From positions 1,054,001-1,118,000 of the forward strand of contig JARKIF010000010.1 of NCBI GenBank assembly GCA_029378245.1: DNA of 64,000 nucleotides, written 5' to 3'. Made by a program: the position numbers and the translations under genes. Below the pieces are notes generated by a model. That model did no database searches, had not been told where the DNA came from, and saw nothing but the letters and a program-made list of their open reading frames with translations. The stretch comes from Roridomyces roridus. Its lineage: Eukaryota; Basidiomycota; Agaricomycetes; Agaricales; Mycenaceae. Shown here piece after piece: positions 1 through 10,206 of the stretch. Every line of letters starts with the position of its first letter. Within the stretch, counting starts at the first letter, position 1.

Positions 1-215
1 CTTCCAGGGACGCACCCTTGGGAGTCTCGGGTGCTTCAGCGAGTGCCCTAGTTAATGAAGAATTGAGAAGAGTCGGTGGAATTTCATACAGCTCTCGACA
101 TATCTGGAAACCGCGCCAACTACCTGGGTGGCGTCGGATTGGTCAATTCCAGTTGATTGCAGGGAAGCGGATTATTGAACCGTGGGAATGTATGTTCGAT
201 TGCAGATTTCAATGC
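1..215 (+). pseudogene. Partial fragment of secreted-protein gene (third copy)
   Basis: This short piece at the window edge resembles exons 3-4 of the secreted-protein gene at 907-1983. It encodes ALDISGNRANYLGG where the full gene has ALDQTGNRANYLAV, with an intron-like stretch ending in ACAG just before it. It runs into a stop soon after (about 153), and no signal peptide or downstream exons follow. It may be the right end of a gene that lies mostly outside the window, or a decayed duplicate. What is seen is the shared peptide; the pseudogene call is inference. Confidence 0.5.
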
Positions 216-866
216 CAGTGGCGGGGAATTGGAGTAAATAGTAGGTCTTCTTGGCTTGATTTTATTGAAGATCTTTCGTAATTACTATCGGAGTCGCCGA
301 AGAAAACAGTCTGTGGAGGCAGAGTTGTGTCTCACAACTTATCCATTTGATCCGGTCAATTTGAATCGCTTATCAATCACCTCTTGTCTTCTGCCACCAT
401 CTGCCACCGGCATTCAAGTAGCGCTGTGTGCTCTGTACCCGATGCTCCCTTCTTCTGCATGCATTAGGAACTCAGTTCCGGCCAACCCAGTGACAGCAAG
501 TACCTGGATGTGGTCGCGCTCTTATGCCATTTCCCACGCGGCGGGCGGCCGGATCACCCATAGGCATCGCTGCCTTTGCGCATAGCTGAATCTCTGTTGT
601 TACTGGTGGTGAGTGCTGCAAGGTACAGGGACTACTATTATCGACATCCTTCAGCGGGCACCCACCACTTGACTCTCTCGACATCCGGATATCTGGCCTT
701 TTCAGTCGCTTCCACGATTCTCTTGCTCATCGTTCGGCGATCGGGAACCTCCAGCCAGGCACAACCACGTCCAACAGTCAGTCAAGCGCGCACATCAACG
801 TTAGGTGGGCCCATCTTATCCTTTCAATTGTTCTTACTGGCAAAAGAACCCGGTCTTCTCTGTCTG
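216..866. other. Intergenic, no gene supported
   Basis: Small ORFs overlap on both strands but none shows a recognisable family, splice pattern or copy elsewhere in the window. The right end is the promoter region of the secreted-protein gene. Confidence 0.5.
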
Positions 867-871
867 TCCTC

Positions 872-878
872 ATAAATA
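872..878 (+). promoter_or_regulatory. TATA-like box of secreted-protein gene
   Basis: ATAAATA lies 35 nt upstream of the ATG at 907, a plausible core-promoter position for a compact fungal gene. Confidence 0.4.
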
Positions 879-906
879 CTCGCGGCAAACATACACACGC
901 TTAAAG

Positions 907-1983
907 ATGATGTCCTTGCGATTCCTCTTGCTCGTCCTTGGCGCTCTGGTCTCGACTGTTCTCGCGCAGTGCTCGCTGTGAGTCAACCGACGTCTTTGTC
1001 AAAGTTTTCATCACCCACCTCTCGTAGTGGGGGCTACCTGGGAGCGTATGACAGCACAAGCGGGAACTTTGTCGGCGCGCTGGTAAGTAGTTGCCCACGA
1101 TTCGAAGAATTTCTATCAATTTCCATTACAGGCGCGAAACCTGGGGTCTCAAGGAATATTTAGTACGTCTGCTCCAAACCCTCCCTGTTGGAGCTCTCCC
1201 TAACGCAGTAAACGCAGCTCTCGATCAAACCGGAAACCGCGCCAACTATCTAGCCGTGATTGGATCCGCCACTTCGACGCCGATAGGGGATGCCGTTTTG
1301 CTTCAGTATGATCCTCCCTGGCTCAAATATCAGTTATGAATGGTAGCCTCGCAGAATCCTGAGTCCCGTCGACCCGAGCGTTCCCTTCATCTCCGTTGTT
1401 GCCGGTTCCACGGACTGTAGGAATGGGATCCCCATTCCCAATGGCGATACCCCCTTTGCTGCGGAGATCGTGCCGTCGGATGGGTTTCCTTGTATGTCTT
1501 GGATTATTTCTTGACTTCAAATAGTATCTCGTTGACTCTCTATCTTAGTGGGCGCGTTCCCCCTCCCAGGAGACACGCAGACGACTCTATTGGGCGGGTA
1601 CGGCGACTTGTCTACCCTTTGTGGGGAGCCCATGTCATTTGTTATTCGGAGTGACTTTGGCGGGAATGTGCTGGAGCCTGTTTGGAGTGAGTGCAACGTA
1701 TAGCTCAATTGGGTTCTTTACGAATCGATGCAGCTGATCAGAATGGCGGCCAACACTCGATGATAATCGTGCGTGATATCACGAACAATCGGCGTGCGTG
1801 CTTTTCATGCAAGCCATATTGATGCTTACGGGACGAACGTCGAAAGTCGCTGTTACGCCGAGTCTTGTGTCATATGCTGCGGCCAGCTCAAATCCGCAAG
1901 TTCAACAAGTGGTGCGTGATTGCACTACTGAGTTTGTCCCTTTCTCATGACGGTCGCTGCAGGTTCTTGCGTTTTTCACGTAG
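907..1983 (+). CDS. Secreted protein of unknown function, about 8 exons
   Basis: Exon 1 (907-977) encodes a clear signal peptide: MM, a run of Leu/Val, then a likely cleavage after VLA before QCSL. Joining exons at GT...AG introns of about 20-50 nt gives an open frame through GGYLGAYDSTSGNF, ANYLAVIGSATS, SPVDPSVPFISVVAGS, GDTQTTLLGGYGDLSTLCG and HSMIIVRDITNN to a stop at 1981-1983. An intron at 1311-1359 (GTATGATCC...CGCAG) restores the frame where a plain ORF would stop. The mature protein is small with few cysteines and no transmembrane segment after the signal. I do not recognise the family. A 3' fragment lies at 5964-6409 and another fragment at 1-215, so this is a duplicated locus. Extracellular location is inferred from the signal peptide. 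The final intron (GTGCGTGATT...GCTGCAG) decides the C terminus VVLAFFT. Confidence 0.7.
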
Positions 1984-2058
1984 GATAAATCCCGCGATCA
2001 AATGACTAACGTACTCCCACGGTTGTATTCTGTGTTCAACTTGCAATTATGGTGCTCT

Positions 2059-2820
2059 CTAGTTGTCGCGGACTTGATCTTCCAACCATTTCCACAGCTT
2101 CTCGGCAGTCTCGGGGTCTAACGTATTGCGTTGCGGATCCGGAGAACCTATTCCCGCCCACGGTATCAAATACTACCAACATCAGATTCTTTGATACCCG
2201 GCGGAAATCCGAAATGTATCGAACCTCGCCGCTCGCAGACGCCGCCTCGGGCGCTGTACCTACCCAAAGTTGAGTTGCAGCGCCATTGGTGGTTTATGAC
2301 ACAAAGCATGCTGAATGAGACAGTTCATTTTGTGGTATGGAAGCAGAATGATTCTCTACGTAGGATAAGACGGCGTTTTAATGGGTGGTAGTGCCTCAAT
2401 CCTGTCAACACTGTAGCGCTTCGCGAATTCGGACGAGAATACGACGTTGCCCTGTGACACGGTGGCGAGGAGATGTCAGATTGTGAGGCCACCGACGAAT
2501 TTGCTCTGAGCATACAGATCGTCGGGCGAGTAGAAATGGCCTGCGGTGCATCAGTGTGTTGGTAGAAAATACACGATGTTGAAACCTAGGACGTTAACCC
2601 CAAATTGTAAGTCATAGCCCTCGTGAGTCAAGAGCTCGGGCGGAGCGGCCACGACACCCAAAGGACACCGCTGGACGGATTCTAGAGCGGAATAAAAGGT
2701 ATCCGGGGGCACTCACGCATTGTTGAATAGAATGTGCAATTCTGGTTCCCTGCTAGGACGAGTTTGAGAATCTTAGTACCTTGACAAGAGGAAAACGGAC
2801 TAACTTGCGAAACCAGCTAT
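2059..2820 (-). pseudogene. Decayed short-chain dehydrogenase (copy A)
   Basis: Relic of the SDR that is intact at 6478-7821. The piece matching ELLTHEGYDLQFGVNVLG is present at about 2580-2660, and the 3' exons (DIGRHYHPLKRR and the terminal WKWLEDQVRDN ending at a TAG at 2059-2061) are recognisable. The ATG, the whole Rossmann glycine-rich exon set, and the exon with the catalytic NTSS and YAQSK motifs are deleted. It cannot encode an active enzyme. The deletion also removed the divergent promoter partner of the P450 at 2986. Confidence 0.8.
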
Positions 2821-2985
2821 TGGATTTACGTGAGCGAGACCAGCGAAACACCGAAGACGCCGAGGACTCGGATCACACGCCGCCATCAAACTTTTCTTTT
2901 TCACCACCATCATTCTGTCAGTCGATGAGGGTTATTATTGCCCCGTTGAGGAGTCAGGACCCACCAGCAACACCCACCTGTAGAC

Positions 2986-5669
2986 ATGCCCGTTGGCGTT
3001 GTTCCTCTCGTCCTCGGGGCTGCGGCCCTCCTATATTACTTCGCCGCCAAATCCAAGAGACACCCTCCTGGTCCTCGGCCCCTGCCTATCATCGGGAATC
3101 TCCTCCAGATGCCAAAGGACTATGAATGGAAAACATTTGCCGAGTGGACTAAGGCCCAGTTCGGTACCACTAAATAGTATTTAGACATGAGAATACTTTT
3201 TATCTCCGGGATCCAAAACAGGTATCCCAGAGCTGAACCCAATTACACCATCTGTCCCGCGATGTCACCAAGCGGTGCCGCTTAATTGCAAGCAATCTAC
3301 ACGCGTCTTGCACGCGACGACAGCGTGTTCCGCAGTCGTCCAAGACTAGGGCTGTTCGCCGTGCCCGGCACGGAGAACGACGGCTTCAAATTATCTGATC
3401 TCCTCGATTTATGAAAGTAGACAATGTAAACTACAACCGAGGTACAAAGCCCCGAGGTAAACCAATGAGAATTGAGGACTTGCCATGAAGGCTGGCAGCT
3501 CCAGTCGTGCATATCTATGCCATCAATGGTATCACACATTTTGGACATCCGCCACCGGCCGTCAAAGAATCCACACGGAACGGGTCGGCATACCCGTCAC
3601 CGGGTACCATACAACCATGAGTACAAAATACGTGCGACGTTGGGCGATGTGTGACAAGGATTTACACTGTATTTAGTGGTACCGAACACTCCGGAGCACC
3701 AAATGCTAGCTAAGCGACGGCTCAAATACTATTCAGACCTTTGGCAGTGGGAAAAAGTATTTGGAATTTTAATTAGTGGTTCCGAACAGGGCCTAAGAAA
3801 TACGGTCAGTATTCACCATACTTCAGACCCAGAGGACTGACTTGCTCACAGGGGATTGTGTCTACGTACAGATACTGGGGCAGCCTATTGTGATCCTCGG
3901 CTCGCTTTCCGCAGCCCATGATCTTTTGAGCCAACGCTCCGCTATATACTCTAGTAGACCTCGGTTGGTGATGGCTGGAGAATTGTGAGCTCTCTTCTCG
4001 GCGCGATGCTCTCACTTATATATATTTCCAGGGCTGGATTCGCACAGGCCATGCCATTGATGCCATATTCGTCACATTTTAATGCTCTCCGGCGGCTTAT
4101 CCACAAAGAACTCACTGGTACCGTACTGCAGAAATATTGGTCGCTCCACGAAGACGAAAGTCGTCTCTTGATGGACAAAGTGCTCGCCAGTCCGGACGAG
4201 TTCTTGGACTCTATTCGGCAGTACGTCCTTTCCCAATTCATTTCAAAATCCTAAACTTCTCGTTGCAGCTATTCGGGATCAGTCATACTACGTGTCACAT
4301 ACGGCTACCAGACTGCCTCCAAGAACGACAAGTTTTTGGTACTCGCAGAGAGGGTCACGAGGGCGTTTTCTTCGGCCGCAAAACCTGGGGCTTGGGCGGT
4401 TGATATCCTTCCTTGGCGTGCGCAGCTCCGCTCCTCCAGAGTACTTATCGCTAACTCAAGCTGGAATTCTTCAGTCCGTCATCTACCGTCGTGGCTTCCG
4501 GGAACCGGATTCAAGCGGGTGGCAGCTCAATGGAATCGAATGCACCTCGATGTCGTACAAGGTCCGTATGATTGGGCTCTGGAGAATCAGGTGCGTCGTA
4601 TGTATCTCGACCTCCACAACAATGGAATAAGCCTTAGGACTCTCTGGACTTGATTCGGCCGAATTTCGTTTCGACAATGCTCTCGCAGTCAGTCGATCCA
4701 CTGATCCAGAATGAGCGTGAGCTCCTTCTGTGGGCGTCTGGGTCGTTGTTTGGAGGTAAGGAATCCCAGCATCTACCCCCAACGAACTGAGTGAACCTCT
4801 ATAGGTGGAGCAGACACCGTAAGAAATTTTGCTCGTGCCCGAAAATTACACTAATTCTCGTTGTTACAGACGGTAGCCGCCATCTCGTCCTTCTTCCTTG
4901 CCATGGCTCTTTTCCCTGAAGTTCAATCTGCCGCCCAAGCAGAAATTGATAGAGTGATCCCAACAGGACGGTTGCCCGAACTCGCCGACCGTCCCAATCT
5001 TCCATACGTTGAATGTGTTATGCGAGAAACCTTGCGATGGAATCCAATCGTGCCCCTCGGTATTTACATCTTTCTATATCCGCCACGAAATTGATTTGTT
5101 CCCTCAGGTTTGCCCCACATGTCGGTGAAGGATGATGTTTATGGGAGTTATCACATCCCAGCCGGTTCCATCATCATGGTCAACATATGGTATTTCTCCA
5201 TCTCCTTTGAAGCACTAACGGAACTAAAGGCTTCTGCGCAGGTCCATCCTACGAGACCCAGCTGTGTTCCCAGACCCGGTGGAGTTCCGACCTGAACGCT
5301 TTTTGAACAATACCAGAGCCCGCGACGTTACGTCCTCCGTGTTTGGGTTCGGCAGACGGTGAGCATGAGATAATGAGTTGCTCATTTTTGTTGATTCAAT
5401 TGTAAGGTCTTGCCCGGGCATTCACTTTGCTGAAGCGTCGATGTTCATAGCAATTGCCACGGCCTTGTCGCGATGCACGATCTCCAACGCTACCGATGGT
5501 CAAGGACATGCGATCGGTAAAGATGTCGAGTATAGGACTGGGACCTTAAGGTGTGTGTGTTTCTTCCAAGAGGTCGGTGTGCTCCACTGAGTTTTTTGAA
5601 CCTTTTTCAAGCCATCCCAAACCATTTCGTTGTGAGATCTCTCCCCGAGCGAGGAGCTCGGGGATGTGA
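2986..5669 (+). pseudogene. Cytochrome P450, copy A, interrupted by a MITE
   Basis: Exon-by-exon match to the intact P450 at 8021-10056. Visible are the membrane anchor and PPGPRPLPIIGN hinge, the I-helix GGADT encoded partly by a 14-nt micro-exon, the K-helix ECVMRETLRW (ExxR), the FRPERF meander and the heme loop FGFGRRSCPGIHF. After codon 56 a 641-bp MITE (3153-3793) is inserted, so plain reading gives a stop after AQFGTTK. All other exons keep frame to the stop at 5667-5669. The MITE itself supplies a GT at 3164 in the right phase; splicing 3164-3851 would remove it and restore WTKAQFGDCVY. It is therefore a probable pseudogene that could still be rescued by splicing. A functional protein would be an ER-anchored monooxygenase of about 495 residues resembling basidiomycete O-methylsterigmatocystin-oxidoreductase-like P450s. 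Confidence 0.75.
3153..3793. mobile_element. Tourist/PIF-Harbinger-like MITE, 641 bp
   Basis: The ends are inverted repeats: GGCCCAGTTCGGTACCACTA at 3153 and, read inward from 3793, GGCCCTGTTCGGAACCACTA (18 of 20 identical). It is flanked by TAA on both sides (3150-3152 and 3794-3796). The paralogous P450 at 8183-8190 shows the empty site with a single TAA. GGCCnnGTTCGG-type ends with a 3-bp TAA duplication are the hallmark of Tourist/PIF-Harbinger elements. A further inward copy of the end motif at about 3671-3690 suggests a nested or composite element. No transposase ORF is present. Confidence 0.9.
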
Positions 5670-5963
5670 TGGAAGTCGCAACACAACTGCTTCGGAATCT
5701 TACGAGCTAAAAATACGCCTGCTTCCCTATTCGGCTGAAATGAAGTACTGTTCCTTCACACCACATCCTGGATGCCCCTTGGCTAGAGAGCGGCAGGTAT
5801 TCCCAGTTCATCCATCAACAGGATTCTGCAAGACTACATTCGCTCCAAGTCCGGGTGCGTCCACCTTTGAGTAAACGTTTCCGCTATCCGCCGGGGTGTC
5901 CGGCCCTAGCGGGGTCTGACGCGTGCGCCGGGGAACCAAATTCGATAGGTAAGTGGTTCATAG

Positions 5964-6409
5964 TGGGCGCGTTCCCCATCCCAGGAGACATGCAGACCAC
6001 TCTACTGGGCGGGTACGGCGACTTGTTCACTTTTTGTGGGGAGCCCACGTCATTTGTTATTCGGAGTGAGTTGGCGGGAATGTGCTTGACCCTGTTTAGA
6101 GTGAGTGCGACGTACAGCTCAATTGGGGTTCTTCACAAATCGATGCAGCTGACCAGAATGGCGGCCAACACTCGATGATAATCGTACATAATATCACGAA
6201 TAATCGGCAAGCGTGCTTGCAAGTCATATTGCCAATGCTTACGGGACGAACGTCGAAAGTCGCTGTTACGCCGAGTCTTGTATCATATGCAAGTCATATG
6301 CTGCGGCCAGCTCAAATCCACAAGTTCAGCAAGTGGTCCGTGAGCTTGAACTACTGATTTTGTCCCTTTCTCATGACGGTCGCTGCAGGTTCTTGCGTTT
6401 TTCACGTAG
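5964..6409 (+). pseudogene. 3' fragment of secreted-protein gene (copy B)
   Basis: Corresponds to 1553-1983. It contains GAFPIPGDMQTTLLGGYGD, CGEPTSFVIRSEL and the terminal exon ending at TAG 6407-6409. There is no signal peptide or upstream exon, and a duplicated 'catatgcaagt' stretch near 6280-6300 disturbs the frame. It is a by-product of the tandem duplication. Confidence 0.75.
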
Positions 6410-6477
6410 GACAAATCTCGTGATCAAATGACTAATGTGCTCCCACGGTTGTGTTCAACTTGCAATCATGGTGCTCT

Positions 6478-7821
6478 CTAGTTATCGCGGACTTGATCTT
6501 CCAACCATTTCCACAGCTTCTCGCCAGTATCGGGGTCTAGCGTGTTGCGATGGGGGGAACCTATTCTCGCCCACGGTATCAAATACTGCCGACATCAGAG
6601 TCTTTGATAAACGGGCGGAAATCCGAAATGTGTCGAACCTTGCCGTTGGCAGACGCCGCCTCGGGCGCTGTGCCCGCCCATAGTTGAGTTACAGCCCCCA
6701 TTGGTGGTTTATGACACAAAGCATGCTGTATAATGCCGTGAATTTTATGCAGGACGAAATTAATGATTTCCACGTACGATAAAACGGCGTTTTAATGGGT
6801 GGTAGTGCCTCCCGATGTCAGTCGTCAACATTCCGGGATGGACGGCCGTGGACACGAGCCCATCACCCCCGTAGCGCTTTCCGAATTCCGACGAAAATAC
6901 GACGTTGTCCTGTGCAACGGTGAGGAGAGTGCGACACATGGAAATGAGCCACCAACGAATTTGCTCTGAGCATAGAGATCATCGGGACTCAATGTTGAGC
7001 GAGCTGGGGTATCGCGAAGGGCGTCGAAATTAATTGATCCCATGATATGGGTCTGGGAGGACGTGTTGACGATGCGCGCGGCATGATCAGCCGATGACTT
7101 GGCACCAGCGATAAGACAGGGTAATAACAGTTGAGCCAGGTAGAAATGGCCTGTGGTGTGTCAGTGTGTTGAAAAATAAACGTGTGGGATTCAAACCTAG
7201 GACATTAACCCCGAACTGCAAGTCGTAGCCTTCTTGAGTCAAGAGCTCCGGCGGACTAGCCATGACGCCGCTTGACCACCTTTGAGCAGTCGATTTAGAA
7301 CTTATAACGGGACTCTCACGCATTATTGAATAGAACGTGCAATTCTGGCTCCTTTCTAGGACGATTCGGATTCAGAAAGTACGACAAGAAGAAGAAAAAA
7401 GGACTGACTTGCGGAATTCAGCTGCCGCCTCCTTGATGGAGTCGAGACTGGACAAATCGAGGGGAACAAGGATGGCGTCCTTGCCGGTGTCGTCCTTCAA
7501 GGTGGCTATCGCAGCCTCCCCTTTGGCGATGGAGCGGCAGGCAATGTACACTTTGGCATTGTGGCGAAGTAGGACCTGGGCCAAGAGGATGAATTCGGCA
7601 GCTGGAGAGTCTCCAGAGGCATACCTTGGCGGTTTCAAATCCAATTCCACTGTTTCCGCCTGCAAGTCCCGTGAACCTTTCGGCAAGACGGAGATGCCGA
7701 CAAGGGAACCAGTACTAGTGACCAGCATCACGCGAGAGGTGAGATCTGGGACATCTTCAGTGGTCCACTTGGCCTTGGGCGGCAGGAAGTTTTGGTCTAT
7801 GACGGATAGTAAGACCCCCAT
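6478..7821 (-). CDS. Short-chain dehydrogenase/reductase (retinol dehydrogenase-like)
   Basis: NAD(P)-dependent oxidoreductase of the classical SDR superfamily. From the ATG at 7821, joined exons give VMLVTSGNSGIGFETAK (the TxxxGxG coenzyme loop), VYIACRS, DLSSLDS, LHVLFNNA, the catalytic serine in IVNTSSQTH, the YxxxK motif in LYAQSKF, then SSEFGKRYGGDG, VHPGMLTTDIGRHY and the end KLWKWLEDQVRDN at 6478. All of Ser, Tyr and Lys are present, so the enzyme should be active. The intron between 'VTS' and 'GNSGIG' is about 52 nt; the Ser in place of the usual Gly after Thr is a small oddity. It is transcribed divergently from the P450 at 8021 across about 200 bp, suggesting shared regulation and perhaps a shared pathway. 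The substrate cannot be read from sequence. Confidence 0.85.
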
Positions 7822-8020
7822 AGTGGTTCTGTGTCGGAGAGGGAGGCGCCCACTGATTGAGGACCGGTGCCCATGGGACCAGGGATTGACGTGACCGAGA
7901 CCAGCGAAACACCGAAGACACCGACACGGCCATCCTACCGTCATCCTCCCAGCCGATGAGGGTTATTACTGCTCTGCACTGCCCCGTTGAGGACCCACCA
8001 GCAACACCCACTTTGTAGAC
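7822..8020. promoter_or_regulatory. Bidirectional SDR/P450 promoter region
   Basis: 199 bp separate the start codons of the divergent SDR (7821, minus) and P450 (8021, plus). The P450-proximal part is conserved in copy A (2830-2985), while the SDR-proximal part is deleted there. No TATA box stands out. Confidence 0.5.
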
Positions 8021-10056
8021 ATGCCCGTTGGCGTCGTTCCGCTCGTCCTCGGGGCTGCGGCCCTCCTCTATTATTCCGCCGCCAAATCCAAGAGACACCC
8101 TCCTGGTCCTCGGCCCCTACCTATCATCGGAAATCTCCTCCAGATGCCCAAGGACCACGAATGGAAAACATTCGCAGAGTGGACTAAGCAGTACGGTCAG
8201 TATGACCGTCATAAGTACTTCATGTCCGCTGGACAACTCACTGGCTCACAGGGGATTGTGTCTACGTCCAGATACTGGGGCAGCCCATTATAGTCCTCGG
8301 CTCGCTTTCCGCAGCCCGTGATCTTCTGAGCGAGCGCTCCGCTATATACTCTAGTAGACCTCGGTTGGTGATGGCTGGAGAATTGTGAGCTCTTGCGTCG
8401 GCTTGATGCTCTCACCTAGACATTTCCAGGACTGGATTCGCGCAGTCAATGGCACTGATGGCGTATTCATCAAATTTTGTTGCTCTCCGACGGCTTATCC
8501 ACAAAGAACTCACCGGAAACTCGCTACAGAAGTATTGGACGCTGCACGAAGACGAAAGCCGCCTCTTGATCGACAAAGTGCTCGCAAATCCGGACGAGTT
8601 CTTGGACTCTATTCGGCAGTACGTTCATCTCCCTAAATCCATTGCAAAATCCTGAACTAGTTGAAGCTACGCGGGATCGGTCATCCTACGTGTGACATAC
8701 GGCTACCAAACCGCCTCCAAGAACGATCGGTTTCTTGTACTCTCAGAGAGGGTCATGAACGCGTTTTCTTCGGCCTCGCAACCTGGGGCGTGGGCGGTTG
8801 ATATACTTCCCTGGCGTACGCAGCTCTGCTCCTCCAGAGTACTTATCGCTAACTTGGGCTGGAATTCTTCAGTCCGTCATCTGCCATCGTGGCTTCCGGG
8901 AACCGGATTCAAGCGGATGGCAGCTCAATGGAGTAGAATGCACCTCAATGTGGTGGAAGGTCCTTACGATTGGGCTCTGGAGAATCAGGTGCGTCGTACG
9001 TATCTCGACCTAACAATGGAATCAACTTTCTAGGACTCTCCCGACTTGATTCGGCCGAATTTCGTTTCGACAATCCTCTCGAACTCAGTGGATCCACTGC
9101 CCCAAGATGAGCGTGAGCTCCTTCTGTGGGCGTCTGCGTCGTTGTTTGGAGGTAAGGAGTCCGACCATCTCGTCCGACGAACTAATTGGGCCTCTATAGG
9201 TGGGGCAGACACTGTAAGAACGGTTGACCGCGTCCGATACAGACACTGATCCTCGTTGTTACAGACGGTAGCCGCCATCTCGTCCTTCTTCCTTGCCATG
9301 GCTCTTTTCCCTGAAGTCCAATCTGCCGCCCAAGCAGAAATCGATAGAGTGATCCCAACAGGACGGTTGCCCGAGCTCGCTGATCGTCCCAATCTTCCGT
9401 ACGTCGAGTGTGTTATGCGAGAAACCTTGCGGTGGAATCCAACTGGCCCCCTGGGTATTTACATCCTTCCATATCCGCAACGAATTCTAATTTTCCCCTC
9501 AGGATTGCCGCACATGTCGGTGAAGGACGATGTTTATAGGAATTATCATATCCCGGCTGGGTCCATCGTCATGGTTAATATATGGTACTGCTCCCTCTCT
9601 TCTTTAAAGCACTGACAGAACTGAACGATGCTCCGCAGGTCCATCCTACGGGACCCGGTCGTGTTCCCAGATCCCTTAGAATTCCGACCTGAACGCTTTT
9701 TGAACGATACGAGAGCCCTCGACGTTACTTCCTCCATCTTTGGCTTTGGCAGACGGTGAGCATGAGATCAACAGTGGCTCATTTTTGCTGATTCAACTGC
9801 AAGATCATGCCCGGGAATTCACTTTGCTGAAGCGTCGATGTTCATAGCGATTGCCACGGCCTTGTCGCGATGCACGATTTCCAACGCTACTGACCGTCAA
9901 GGACATGCGATCGGTAAAGATGTCGAGTATAGGACTGGGACCATAAGGTCTGTATCCTTTCGAGATGTCGGTGTGCTCTACATACTCATTTTTTGAAGCC
10001 ATCCAAAGCCATTTCGTTGTGAGATCTCTCCTCGAGCGAGGAGCTTGGGGGTGTAG
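8021..10056 (+). CDS. Cytochrome P450 monooxygenase, intact copy B, 12 exons
   Basis: Exons: 8021-8195, 8252-8384, 8430-8618, 8667-8815, 8873-8988, 9034-9151, 9200-9213, 9265-9454, 9503-9584, 9639-9755, 9804-9947 and 9999-10056, giving 1485 nt (494 residues), near the usual length of about 510. Seen in order: N-terminal hydrophobic anchor (residues 3-18), proline hinge PPGPRPLPIIGN, C-helix region, I-helix GGADTT whose core is encoded by the 14-nt exon at 9200-9213, K-helix ExxR in MRETLRW, FRPERF, heme loop FGFGRRSCPGIH with the thiolate Cys, and ISHPKPFRCEISPRA at the end. It oxidises a small hydrophobic substrate with electrons from a P450 reductase at the ER. It resembles basidiomycete O-methylsterigmatocystin-oxidoreductase-like P450s. 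Divergent from the SDR; a paralogue at 2986 is MITE-interrupted. The C terminus stops at GVxTAG slightly earlier than I would expect. Confidence 0.9.
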
Positions 10057-10206
10057 TGGAAGTCGCATTCGGAATCTTACGACTGCCGATGTAGATTATA
10101 CAAAGTTGAACTAACTATCATTGAACCGTGGGATGACATCACATCAGCAAATCAATGACGAATACCGGAGGATGCCGAAACGACGCGCGGCCTTGTTCCC
10201 ACCACC

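Larger units (their letters stand above)
1553..5700. repeat. Tandem duplication, copy A (secreted tail-SDR-P450)
   Basis: This block is collinear with 5964-10090: end of the secreted gene, an SDR on the minus strand, then a P450 on the plus strand. Compared with copy B it has lost the first SDR exons (about 470 bp), an internal SDR stretch (about 155 bp) and about 45 bp near the SDR 3' end, and it has gained a 641-bp MITE in P450 exon 1. Copy B serves as the reference for all these changes. Confidence 0.85.
5964..10090. repeat. Tandem duplication, copy B (secreted tail-SDR-P450)
   Basis: Collinear with 1553-5700 and the better preserved copy for SDR and P450. It starts inside the secreted-protein gene, so the copy-B secreted gene lacks its 5' part; the duplication breakpoint probably lies near 5960. 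Confidence 0.85.
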
